Part shown: positions 1 to 4,914 of the stretch, piece by piece | How the letters are laid out: each line of letters begins with the position of its first letter | How positions within the stretch are numbered: the first letter of the stretch is position 1 | DNA from: Spirochaetae bacterium HGW-Spirochaetae-7 | GTDB taxonomy: Bacteria > Spirochaetota > Spirochaetia > Treponematales > UBA12059 | Length of the DNA stretch: 5,112 bases | Direction: 5' to 3' | Assembly (NCBI GenBank): GCA_002839245.1 | Contig: PGXR01000279.1 | Location: forward strand, 1 to 5,112 | Program-made: the position numbers and the translations under genes | The notes under the pieces: generated by a model | Told to the model about the DNA's origin: nothing | What the model saw: only the letters and a program-made list of their open reading frames with translations | The model's database searches: none

Positions 1-1
1 C

Positions 2-934
2 ATCATGCAGACGCTCGAGGAACAGATGGCGTTCGTCCACGCCGGCCCGTTCGCCAACATAGCGCACGGCAACTCCTCGGTGGTCGCCGACCTCATAGCC
101 ACGAAAATCGGCGACTACGTCGTCACCGAGAGCGGTTTCGGCGCCGACATGGGTTTCGAGAAGTTCGTCGACATCAAGTGCCGGACGAGCGGTCTTTTCC
201 CCGACGCCGTCGTTCTCGTCGTCACGGTCAGGGCGCTCAAGATGCACGGCGGCGGCCCCAAGGTATCGCCGGGCAAGCCGCTTGCCAAGGCCTACGTCGA
301 GGAAGACGTCGAGCTCGTCAAGAAGGGCCTCGTCAACATGATCGCCCATCTCGGCATCGTCGGCAAATTCGGCGTGCCATCGGTAGTCGCCATAAACGCT
401 TTCCCTACCGATACGGAAGCCGAGTGGGGCATCATCAAGGAAGCCGCCATCAAGGCCGGCGCCAGCGATGCCATAGTCACCAGGAACTGGGCTGAAGGCG
501 GGGACGGAGCCGTCGAGCTCGCGAAGGCGGTCGTGAAGGCAGCCGAGACCCCGAGCAGCGTCAAACCCTTCTACCCGCTCGACCTGTCGATCAAGGAAAA
601 GATTGAACGCATCGCGCGCGAGATATACGGCGCGGAACAGGTCTCGTATTCCGCGGAAGCCGACAAGTCGATAGAAAAATTCGGCGAGCTCGGTTTCGAC
701 CGCCTGCCGATATGCATGGCCAAGACGCAATACTCGCTTTCGCACGATCCGGCGGTCAAGGGTGCGCCGAAAGGCTTCACCTTCCCTGTCAACGACGTGC
801 GCATCGCCGCCGGCGCGGGGTTCATCTATCCGCTGTCGGGCGAGATCAACACCATGCCCGGCCTGTCAAGCAAACCCGGCTACATGGGGATGGATATCGA
901 CACCGAGACGGGGAGGATCATCGGGCTGTCGTAA
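2..934 (+). CDS. fhs: Formate--tetrahydrofolate ligase, C-terminal part (5' truncated by window edge)
   Basis: ATP-dependent ligation of formate to tetrahydrofolate, giving 10-formyl-THF. This cytosolic enzyme feeds one-carbon units into purine synthesis, or acts in the methyl branch of the Wood-Ljungdahl pathway. About 310 residues are visible, against roughly 555-590 for the whole family, so the N-terminal half with the P-loop lies upstream. The frame is open to the first bases, so the ATG at 5 is internal and not the start. Recognisable conserved blocks are AHGNSSVVAD (visible residues 21-30), GFEKFVDIKCR (50-60), the family signature around VTVRALKMHGG (73-83), FGVPSVVAINAFPTDTEAE in the middle, and the C-terminal stretch with CMAKTQYSLSHDP, FPVNDVRIAAGAGFIYPLSG and NTMPGLSSKPGY. 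It ends at TAA 932-934. The gene converges on the prenyl synthase. No frameshift or missing block is seen. The identification is very secure; whether it serves acetogenesis or only assimilation cannot be told here. Confidence 0.97.
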   Translation: MMQTLEEQMAFVHAGPFANIAHGNSSVVADLIATKIGDYVVTESGFGADMGFEKFVDIKCRTSGLFPDAVVLVVTVRALKMHGGGPKVSPGKPLAKAYVEEDVELVKKGLVNMIAHLGIVGKFGVPSVVAINAFPTDTEAEWGIIKEAAIKAGASDAIVTRNWAEGGDGAVELAKAVVKAAETPSSVKPFYPLDLSIKEKIERIAREIYGAEQVSYSAEADKSIEKFGELGFDRLPICMAKTQYSLSHDPAVKGAPKGFTFPVNDVRIAAGAGFIYPLSGEINTMPGLSSKPGYMGMDIDTETGRIIGLS

Positions 935-961
935 TCCAGGCCGGGAAGTACCCTTGAAATT

Positions 962-1013
962 CCTTCGCGCCCGTGTCGACGATGGCGATCCGCAGCCAGG
1001 CATGGCGCGAAGG
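962..1013. repeat. Inverted repeat between convergent genes
   Basis: Perfect 10-bp arms CCTTCGCGCC (962-971) and GGCGCGAAGG (1004-1013) flank 32 bases. The inner part contains a small TGGC/GCCA pairing, so a branched stem is possible. It lies just past the fhs stop and in the 3' region of the prenyl synthase transcript. It has no adjacent T-run, so it may be a transcript-end stabiliser or a diverged repeat and not a classical intrinsic terminator. Confidence 0.5.
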
Positions 1014-1034
1014 TATCGAGCCCGTTCAAGACCG

Positions 1035-1062
1035 ATCGGGGCTGGACGGGCTGACCGATTTT
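1035..1062 (+). terminator. Weak terminator-like hairpin after fhs
   Basis: ATCGG (1035-1039) pairs with CCGAT (1055-1059), and the second arm runs into TTTT (1059-1062). The stem is only 5 bp and the loop is 15 bases, so this is a marginal intrinsic terminator. Its position between two convergent genes is what makes it plausible. It could act together with the 962-1013 inverted repeat. Confidence 0.3.
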
Positions 1063-1064
1063 AC

Positions 1065-2027
1065 TCAGTAGGTGCGCGACAGAAGCCGTTCGACCGTGGC
1101 GCGGAGGTCGTCGCTGGCGCTGCCCTTGGGAAGCCTGGAGAGTTCCCGCATTGCCCGAGCGGTATACGCCGACGCGACGGCCTTGGCTGATTCCATGGCG
1201 CCGGATTCCCTGACGGCATCCACTATCGAGGCTACCGCCCGCTCGTCGGGCTTGCCAGGTCCAAGACGGGGTAGGATGCGCTCGGGATCGGCTCGGATAG
1301 CCAGGATCAGCGGCAGGGTGCAGAGTCCCTCGCGCACGTCCTTGGCTACAGGCTTCCTCATGTCCCCCGAGCTGGACTCGTAATCGAGCACGTCGTCCAT
1401 GATCTGGAAAGCCATGCCGGCGGCGTAACCTGCCCGGGTCAGGGCCGCGATGTTGGCAGACGAGGCCTTGGTCTCCACGGCGCCGGCGCGCAGCGCCAGC
1501 GAGAACAGAGCGGCGGTCTTTCCCGCGATCTTGCGCAGGTAATTGCGGGCGCTCCTCGGCCACCGAAAGCGGTCAAGGTCCTGATGTATTTCCTCGGAGC
1601 ACAAGGCGCCTATCAGGGCGGCCAGGAGCCTCGCGTTGCCGGGGCTGGAGCTGTCGGAAGCGAGCCTGAAGCAACGCGAGAAAAGCCAGTCTCCGGCGAG
1701 GACGGCTTCTTTCGGGGAATACAGTGAATGGATTGTCGGGATGCCGCGCCTGGTATCCGCCTCGTCGATGACGTCGTCGTGGATCAGCGTCGCGATGTGC
1801 AGTAGTTCTATGGAGGCGGCCAGGTCCGTCAGGTCCTTGGGACGCCTGCCGAATCGTCCCGCCATGATGAGGAAGGCCGGCCTGAGCATCTTGCCGTTGG
1901 CGTCGATCAGTCGTTCCACGGCCTCGGCCAGCGGGAAACGATCGGAGCCGACAACGGACTTCATGCGTGCGCGGACCGCGTCCAGCCTCGCCGTAATATC
2001 GGGGATTCCGTTCCAGAAGTCTGTCAT
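1065..2027 (-). CDS. Trans-polyprenyl diphosphate synthase (long-chain, quinone side-chain type)
   Basis: Class I head-to-tail prenyltransferase that condenses isopentenyl diphosphate onto an allylic diphosphate. At 320 residues it has the usual family length. Conserved elements appear in order: GKMLRP (45-50), the first Asp-rich motif DDVID (84-88) followed by RR (93-94), GDWLFS (112-117), GKT (169-171), the second Asp-rich motif in FQIMDDVLDY (207-216), then K225, KD (229-230) and TLPL (238-241). All catalytic Asp, Arg and Lys positions expected of an active enzyme are present. Residues just before the first motif are small (A79, T80), which in this family goes with longer products, so heptaprenyl- or octaprenyl-type for menaquinone or ubiquinone is inferred. 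The N-terminus (MTDFW...P) resembles the Bacillota/DmkB-like subgroup. The ATG at 2027 is chosen because an in-frame TAG lies two codons upstream. The Shine-Dalgarno is weak. The gene lies downstream of the NDH-2 gene on the same strand. Exact chain length is not determinable. Confidence 0.93.
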   Translation of the reverse strand: MTDFWNGIPDITARLDAVRARMKSVVGSDRFPLAEAVERLIDANGKMLRPAFLIMAGRFGRRPKDLTDLAASIELLHIATLIHDDVIDEADTRRGIPTIHSLYSPKEAVLAGDWLFSRCFRLASDSSSPGNARLLAALIGALCSEEIHQDLDRFRWPRSARNYLRKIAGKTAALFSLALRAGAVETKASSANIAALTRAGYAAGMAFQIMDDVLDYESSSGDMRKPVAKDVREGLCTLPLILAIRADPERILPRLGPGKPDERAVASIVDAVRESGAMESAKAVASAYTARAMRELSRLPKGSASDDLRATVERLLSRTY

Positions 2028-2079
2028 CGTCTATTCGGCTCGTTTCACTGGTTGCTCGGGCAGGTATACGAGTGCTCAG

Positions 2080-2198
2080 CCACGGAAGCACTGAGGCGCA
2101 GAGGAAAATGATCGATCGAAAAGAGTTGATTCATCTATGGTACTCTTTCCTCCCTGCCGCATCTTTCCTTCTTCCTCAATGCCTCGGTGCCTCTGCGG
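2080..2198. repeat. MITE-like intergenic element with imperfect terminal inverted repeats
   Basis: Arm 2080-2108 matches the reverse complement of 2170-2198 at 21 of 29 positions. Both arms follow the pattern CC(A/G)C..AG.CAC.GAGGC...GAGGAA. The 61-base centre has its own inverted repeat (2118-2126 with 2142-2150). From memory, arms of this kind, seen as 'cacagaggcacagaggaa' and ending in ggttcaaatc, occur as dispersed elements in many environmental bacterial genomes. They are often mis-called as small proteins with HRGTEAQRK- or PLCLCGS-like translations, and both translations can be read here. The element sits between the NDH-2 and prenyl synthase genes. No transposase is present. Confidence 0.6.
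2118..2150. repeat. Inner hairpin of the intergenic element
   Basis: GAAAAGAGT (2118-2126) pairs with ACTCTTTCC (2142-2150) at 8 of 9 positions, with a 15-base loop. It is centred inside the larger inverted repeat, so the whole element could fold as one long interrupted stem when transcribed from the NDH-2 side. It could then act as a processing or attenuation point between the two genes. Confidence 0.4.
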
Positions 2199-2232
2199 TT
2201 CAAATCCGATATCTTCGTCCTGGCGGCTACGG

Positions 2233-2559
2233 TTACTTCGTGGGATCGTCGGCGTAGAAATGCCACTTGCGGGCAAACTTCGTCCCGTTCCACCATTTCT
2301 TGAACATCGGCACGCTCCAGTAGTCCATGCCGAACGATCGCCCGGCCCCGCCGAGCATCAGGATGCCTGCGAACACGAACCATAGCTGATCCCAGGCAAA
2401 CATGCCGGACAAGGTGAAGATGACGCACATCGCCATGCTCGCGATCGCGGCCCACCAGGTGAAGAATCCTCCGAACAGGGCGAGGCCGATGCCGATCTCC
2501 ATGACAACGATCATCGCCTGGAAACCCTGGTACGGGAGATAGGCGAAGATGCCGTCCAT
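2233..2559 (-). CDS. DoxX-like C-terminal membrane domain of the NDH-2 protein, in a shifted frame
   Basis: This frame is open from 2622 down to TAA 2233-2235. The first ATG is at 2559, but it has no Shine-Dalgarno and lies inside the domain, so independent translation is unlikely. The readable sequence begins DLTKPIFNFNGVISTWF before the ATG. After the ATG there are three hydrophobic spans: QAMIVVMEIGIGLALFGGFF, then WAAIASMAMCVIFTLSGMF, then LWFVFAGILMLGGAG. It closes with a basic, aromatic tail (KKWWNGTKFARKWHFYADD). Together with the helix near residues 427-444 of the preceding gene this makes the four-helix DoxX/DoxD-like fold. The domain is inferred to be the C-terminal portion of one NDH-2-DoxX polypeptide, split by a one-base frame change near 2620. 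It is otherwise well preserved. Whether the break is a sequencing error, a real mutation or recoding is unresolved. Confidence 0.75.
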   Translation of the reverse strand: MDGIFAYLPYQGFQAMIVVMEIGIGLALFGGFFTWWAAIASMAMCVIFTLSGMFAWDQLWFVFAGILMLGGAGRSFGMDYWSVPMFKKWWNGTKFARKWHFYADDPTK

Positions 2560-4121
2560 GAACGTCGTGCGGAACCAGGTGCTGATGACGCCGTTGAAAT
2601 TGAATATCGGCTTCGTAAGGTCTCAGTCGCCGCTTCGACGGCAGGTGCCGCCGCAGACCAGTCACCCTCGGCGCTGGCCGCGCTGACGGCTTCTACGGCT
2701 TTCATACCCGCCTGGGTCACGCCTGAACTGAACATCCACCCGCTCTTGGAGCCGGCGGACCACGCGAGCCAGCCTTCGCCTATCTTGTTGACGCCTTCCA
2801 TCACCCACATGAGGCCGAGCCACATGCGCAGGAGGAGCGGCCAGTAGCCCCGGACCTTCCAGGTGGCGAAGCCTCCGATGAACGACCGGCGGTCCTTGAT
2901 GTCGAGGAATTCGTGCTTGATGTACTCCCAGACCTGGTTGATGCCCGCGATGTTCAGGAGATACCACACGTTGATCATGTGTTTCATCGTCATGGCCATG
3001 AAGCCACTGCTCTTCATGCCGCCGGCGTTGGCCACGCCGTAACGCCCGCCTATCGACACCATGAAACCATGGAAATTGGACTTGAACTGGTGGCGTTCTG
3101 CCCTGCCCTCGATATCGGCTATGATGTTCTTGGCTGCTACTTCGGCGGTCTGGTGAGCGCCTTCGACTATCTGCGGAACGGGCTTGCCGTTCTCGAGGAA
3201 GAAGGAGTTGTCGCCGACTACGTATACGAAGGGGTAGTCGGGGCTCTTCATCTCGGCATCGACCTGGAGCCGGCCGCGGCCGCGCTCGCCCTTGGTCACT
3301 TCGAGGCTCGCCGCAAAGGAGCTGCCCTTGACGCCGCAGGTCCAGATGAAGGTGTCGGTCTCGACGACCGTACCGTCCTTGAGCATGACCTTGCCCGGCT
3401 CGGCCCCGATGATGGAGGCGTTGAGCATGACCTCGCAGCCCTTCCTCGAAAGGTATTCCTCTGCCTTTACCCGGAGCGGTTCCTCCAGGATAGGAAGGAT
3501 GGACGGCAGGGCCTCGATGTTGACGACGCGGGTCTCGGAACGGTCGATGTAGTGCTTTCGGCACATGGCGTCGCGGAACTCGAGGAGCTCTCCTATCATC
3601 TCGATGCCGGTAAATCCGGCGCCGGCGACGGCAAAGGTGAGCATCCGCTTTCGGGCGGCGGGATCGGTCTCCTCGGCGGCCCGCGCGAAAATATCCTCGA
3701 CATGGTGGCGGATCTTCATCGCGTCGTCGAAGGACCAGAGGCTGAACGAATTGTCCTTCACTCCGGGTATGTTGAAGTACTCGGGCTCCCCGCCGGCTCC
3801 GACGACGATGTAGTCGAAATCGTAGCCGCGAGCCTTCCCGACAGCCTTCCTGGTCTTGAAATCGACCGACTGGATGTCGTCGAGCACGACATTGATACGT
3901 TTGGCCCCGAAAATCTTCCTGAAATTGACCTGTACCGACTCCGGTTCCGTACGCCATCCGGCAACCTCGTGGAGCTCGGTCATCAGCGTATGGAAGGGTT
4001 TCCTGTCGACCAGGGTTATCTGTATGTTCTGGTCTTTCCTGAAATGCTTTTCAAGGATCTTGCCCGCCCAGACGCCGCCGTAGCCGCCCCCGAGTATGAG
4101 TATCTTCTTTGCCTCGGCCAT
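2511..4121 (-). CDS. ndh: Type II NADH dehydrogenase (NDH-2), FAD-dependent, with C-terminal membrane extension; frame breaks near 2620
   Basis: Single-subunit, non-proton-pumping NADH:quinone oxidoreductase on the inner face of the cytoplasmic membrane. Residues 7-16 (ILILGGGYGG) form the FAD Rossmann motif, with D39 ending the second strand. Residues 163-172 (FAVAGAGFTG) form the NADH-binding motif. TFIWTCGVKG (257-266), YVVGD (300-304, the FAD-contacting Asp motif) and the quinone-site region PQIVEGAHQTA (316-326) follow. After the roughly 420-residue catalytic core comes a membrane helix at 427-444 (WPLLLRMWLGLMWVMEGV) and an Ala-rich segment. From about residue 503 the translation becomes Ser/Arg-rich nonsense up to the stop at 2511, while the DoxX continuation lies in another frame. 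The ATG at 4121 follows an AAGGAG site at five-base spacing. The usual NDH-2 is about 400-450 residues; the repaired protein would be 629. A minus-strand promoter lies at 4247-4275. The identification is secure; the true C-terminus is not the annotated one. Confidence 0.93.
   Translation of the reverse strand: MAEAKKILILGGGYGGVWAGKILEKHFRKDQNIQITLVDRKPFHTLMTELHEVAGWRTEPESVQVNFRKIFGAKRINVVLDDIQSVDFKTRKAVGKARGYDFDYIVVGAGGEPEYFNIPGVKDNSFSLWSFDDAMKIRHHVEDIFARAAEETDPAARKRMLTFAVAGAGFTGIEMIGELLEFRDAMCRKHYIDRSETRVVNIEALPSILPILEEPLRVKAEEYLSRKGCEVMLNASIIGAEPGKVMLKDGTVVETDTFIWTCGVKGSSFAASLEVTKGERGRGRLQVDAEMKSPDYPFVYVVGDNSFFLENGKPVPQIVEGAHQTAEVAAKNIIADIEGRAERHQFKSNFHGFMVSIGGRYGVANAGGMKSSGFMAMTMKHMINVWYLLNIAGINQVWEYIKHEFLDIKDRRSFIGGFATWKVRGYWPLLLRMWLGLMWVMEGVNKIGEGWLAWSAGSKSGWMFSSGVTQAGMKAVEAVSAASAEGDWSAAAPAVEAATETLRSRYSISTASSAPGSARRSWTASSPISRTRVSRR
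2611..2628 (-). other. Probable one-base frameshift joining NDH-2 to its DoxX domain
   Basis: The NDH-2 frame reads sensibly to ...AATETL. The DoxX frame opens immediately after an in-frame TGA at 2623-2625 and continues DLTKPIFNF. One missing base reconciles them. For example, one additional C next to the CC at 2619-2620 region would give ETLTKPIFNF without a stop and yield a 630-codon gene (2233-4121 plus one base). No canonical X-XXY-YYZ slippery heptamer is seen in the overlap, so programmed -1 frameshifting is less likely than an assembly error or a true single-base deletion. Confidence 0.7.
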
Positions 4122-4126
4122 ATGTT

Positions 4127-4132
4127 CTCCTT
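4127..4132 (-). promoter_or_regulatory. Ribosome binding site of the NDH-2 gene
   Basis: AAGGAG on the minus strand, five bases before the ATG at 4121-4119. It is a near-perfect Shine-Dalgarno and fixes the start against nearby alternatives. Confidence 0.85.
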
Positions 4133-4146
4133 GCGCCGTTGTATGG

Positions 4147-4170
4147 ACCGGCGCTTCGTTGTTCGCCGGT
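4147..4170. promoter_or_regulatory. GC hairpin in the NDH-2 5' leader
   Basis: ACCGGCG (4147-4153) pairs perfectly with CGCCGGT (4164-4170) across a 10-base loop. It lies 14 bases upstream of the ribosome binding site in the transcript predicted from the 4247-4275 promoter. It has no T-run, so it may influence message stability or translation. A function is inferred only from its position. Confidence 0.35.
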
Positions 4171-4246
4171 ATTGGAGTTTACGCAACGCCCAGCCCTTCG
4201 GACGGGCAAGACGAGCCTCCACAGGTTGCAGATTTTGGACTTTGCA

Positions 4247-4275
4247 ATTGTGCCGTCTTCGGCTGTTCGCGTCAA
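4247..4275 (-). promoter_or_regulatory. Predicted sigma-70 promoter for the NDH-2 gene
   Basis: On the minus strand TTGACG (4275-4270, five of six to the -35 consensus) is followed after exactly 17 bases by CACAAT (4252-4247, four of six to the -10). Transcription would begin near 4240, giving a leader of about 120 bases to the ATG at 4121. A GCCG/CGGC dyad (4252-4263) lies within the spacer and the -10 edge. Confidence 0.5.
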
Positions 4276-4285
4276 GGTCGAAATC

Positions 4286-4321
4286 TATATATACCTAAAT
4301 ATAGTAAGTATTCTATAGAAT
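4286..4321. promoter_or_regulatory. AT-rich island with nested palindromes upstream of the Nfu-like gene (putative promoter/operator)
   Basis: This AT-rich stretch stands out sharply from its GC-rich surroundings. It holds TATATATA (4286-4293), an imperfect 21-base inverted repeat (4291-4311) with arms ATACCTA and TAAGTAT, and a perfect 12-base palindrome ATTCTATAGAAT (4310-4321). TATAGT at 4300-4305 or TATAGA at 4314-4319 could be the -10 of the plus-strand gene, but no convincing -35 is seen. The ATAC...GTAT ends recall operators of Rrf2/IscR-type regulators of Fe-S genes. The spacing differs from the known 25-base IscR site, so this is only a suggestion. Confidence 0.4.
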
Positions 4322-4328
4322 CATGACC

Positions 4329-4350
4329 TGCCGGGCACCTTGACCCGGCA
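4329..4350 (+). promoter_or_regulatory. Hairpin in the leader of the Nfu-like gene
   Basis: TGCCGGG (4329-4335) and CCCGGCA (4344-4350) form a perfect 7-bp GC-rich stem with an 8-base loop, between the AT-rich promoter region and the ribosome binding site. It lacks a downstream T-run, so it is not an intrinsic terminator. It could be an mRNA-stabilising 5' stem or a protein binding site. Confidence 0.4.
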
Positions 4351-4378
4351 AGCTGGCGGCCATTACATTTGACCAACA

Positions 4379-4384
4379 GAGGAG
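4379..4384 (+). promoter_or_regulatory. Ribosome binding site deciding the Nfu-like start
   Basis: GAGGAG lies five bases before the ATG at 4390. An upstream in-frame ATG at 4369 would add seven residues (MTNRGEY) that encode the Shine-Dalgarno itself and match nothing in the family, so 4390 is preferred. Confidence 0.85.
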
Positions 4385-4389
4385 AATAC

Positions 4390-4617
4390 ATGCCAGATCT
4401 AGCGAGCGTCCAGAAAGCCATCCAGGATGTCCGGCCATCACTCCAGGCCGACGGTGGCGATATAGAGCTTATTTCGGTTTCTGAAGACGGCAAAGTCACA
4501 GTCAGGCTCACGGGAGCGTGCGGCTCTTGCCCGATGGCAATCATGACGCTCAAGCAGGGCGTCGAGGCCTATCTGAAGAAAGTCGTCCCGGCGGTTACCG
4601 AGGTCGTCCAAGGCTGA
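4390..4617 (+). CDS. NifU C-terminal-type (Nfu) Fe-S cluster scaffold/carrier protein
   Basis: Small stand-alone Nfu domain that binds a labile Fe-S cluster at a dimer interface and passes it to apo-proteins in the cytosol. The 75-residue length is typical of single-domain NifU-family proteins of anaerobes. Diagnostic features are RPSLQADGGDIEL (15-27), a beta-strand block VTVRLTGACGSCPMA (36-50) with the cluster-binding pair C44-x-x-C47, then the helix TLKQGVEAYLKK (53-64) and the closing VVPAVTEVVQG. The start at 4390 is set by the GAGGAG site. There is no N-terminal A-type or IscU domain, so it is neither NfuA nor full NifU. It is transcribed alone and divergently from NDH-2, and ends at a strong hairpin. 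The AT-rich palindromic region upstream could allow Fe-S- or iron-responsive control, but that is an inference. Confidence 0.95.
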   Translation: MPDLASVQKAIQDVRPSLQADGGDIELISVSEDGKVTVRLTGACGSCPMAIMTLKQGVEAYLKKVVPAVTEVVQG

Positions 4618-4623
4618 AGCGCA

Positions 4624-4653
4624 CGGGGAAGCGGGCCCTTGCCGGCTTCCCCG
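4624..4653 (+). terminator. Strong hairpin terminator after the Nfu-like gene
   Basis: A 30-base sequence with 13-bp arms (12 of 13 paired, beginning CGGGGAAGC and ending GCTTCCCCG) and a 4-base loop. It starts six bases after the Nfu stop. The tail is only moderately T-rich (cgtctgccttt), so termination may be partly factor-dependent. The stem may also serve the converging small gene at 4683-4841. Confidence 0.7.
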
Positions 4654-4682
4654 CGTCTGCCTTTCAGTTGTTCATGCACTCT

Positions 4683-4841
4683 TCAGCGCACTCCATCATC
4701 GCAGGCCTCGTCCGAATCTTGGTTTCTGGACGCTTCGGCAACATGCGGCTTGTCGCAGGGAGGCAAGGTCCCGTTCTTGAGGTCACGATCCTTCTTGTCC
4801 ACGCTCCTGGATTCGGCTCCATCCTTCTGATTCGTAGCCAT
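4683..4841 (-). CDS. Small charged protein of unknown function (52 aa)
   Basis: I do not recognise a family. The ATG at 4841 is preceded by a near-ideal AAGGAGG at five-base spacing, which argues for real translation. The longer frame starting at 4934 would overlap the cheB end region and the AT-rich leader. The 52-residue product is highly polar: 12 acidic and 9 basic residues, with KKDRD at 16-20 and DSDEACDD at 42-49. It has no membrane segment or signal peptide and has two cysteines (C29 in TLPPCDK, C47) separated by 17 residues. It is predicted to be cytosolic and largely disordered. It lies 73 bases downstream of cheB on the same strand, so co-transcription is possible. The AT-rich stretch just before its ribosome binding site could instead supply its own promoter. 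The coding call is moderately sure; the function is unknown. Confidence 0.65.
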   Translation of the reverse strand: MATNQKDGAESRSVDKKDRDLKNGTLPPCDKPHVAEASRNQDSDEACDDGVR

Positions 4842-4846
4842 ATGAA

Positions 4847-4853
4847 CCTCCTT
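4847..4853 (-). promoter_or_regulatory. Ribosome binding site of the small charged protein
   Basis: AAGGAGG on the minus strand, five bases before the ATG at 4841-4839. It is the strongest Shine-Dalgarno in the window and the main evidence that the small frame is expressed and starts there. Confidence 0.8.
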
Positions 4854-4914
4854 GAATATTATCAATAAGGTAATATATGAATGGGACATCGACAAGTCGG
4901 CACGACGAGGACCG

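Noticed and set aside
880..1563. Minus-strand 227-codon frame overlapping fhs end and the prenyl synthase
   Set aside because: It is an Arg/Gly-rich out-of-frame shadow of the prenyl synthase that runs through the intergenic region with no recognisable domain.
2197..2208. GGTTCAAATCC resembling a tRNA T-arm
   Set aside because: No matching acceptor, D or anticodon stems surround it. It coincides with the end of the inverted-repeat element.
2072..2276. Small open frames on both strands across the repeat
   Set aside because: Their translations are the typical spurious products of the inverted-repeat arms. They have no convincing ribosome binding sites and overlap the DoxX gene end.
2662..3957. 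Minus-strand 431-codon frame inside NDH-2
   Set aside because: It is a +1-frame shadow of NDH-2 with extreme Arg content and no motifs, while the NDH-2 frame carries all catalytic motifs.
2913..4298. Long open frame (461 codons) on the plus strand
   Set aside because: It is antisense to the well-supported NDH-2 gene, its translation matches no family, and GC-rich coding DNA commonly leaves such open antisense frames.
4518..4868. Plus-strand 116-codon frame after the Nfu gene
   Set aside because: It runs through the Nfu terminator hairpin and antisense to the small charged gene, and has no ribosome binding site.
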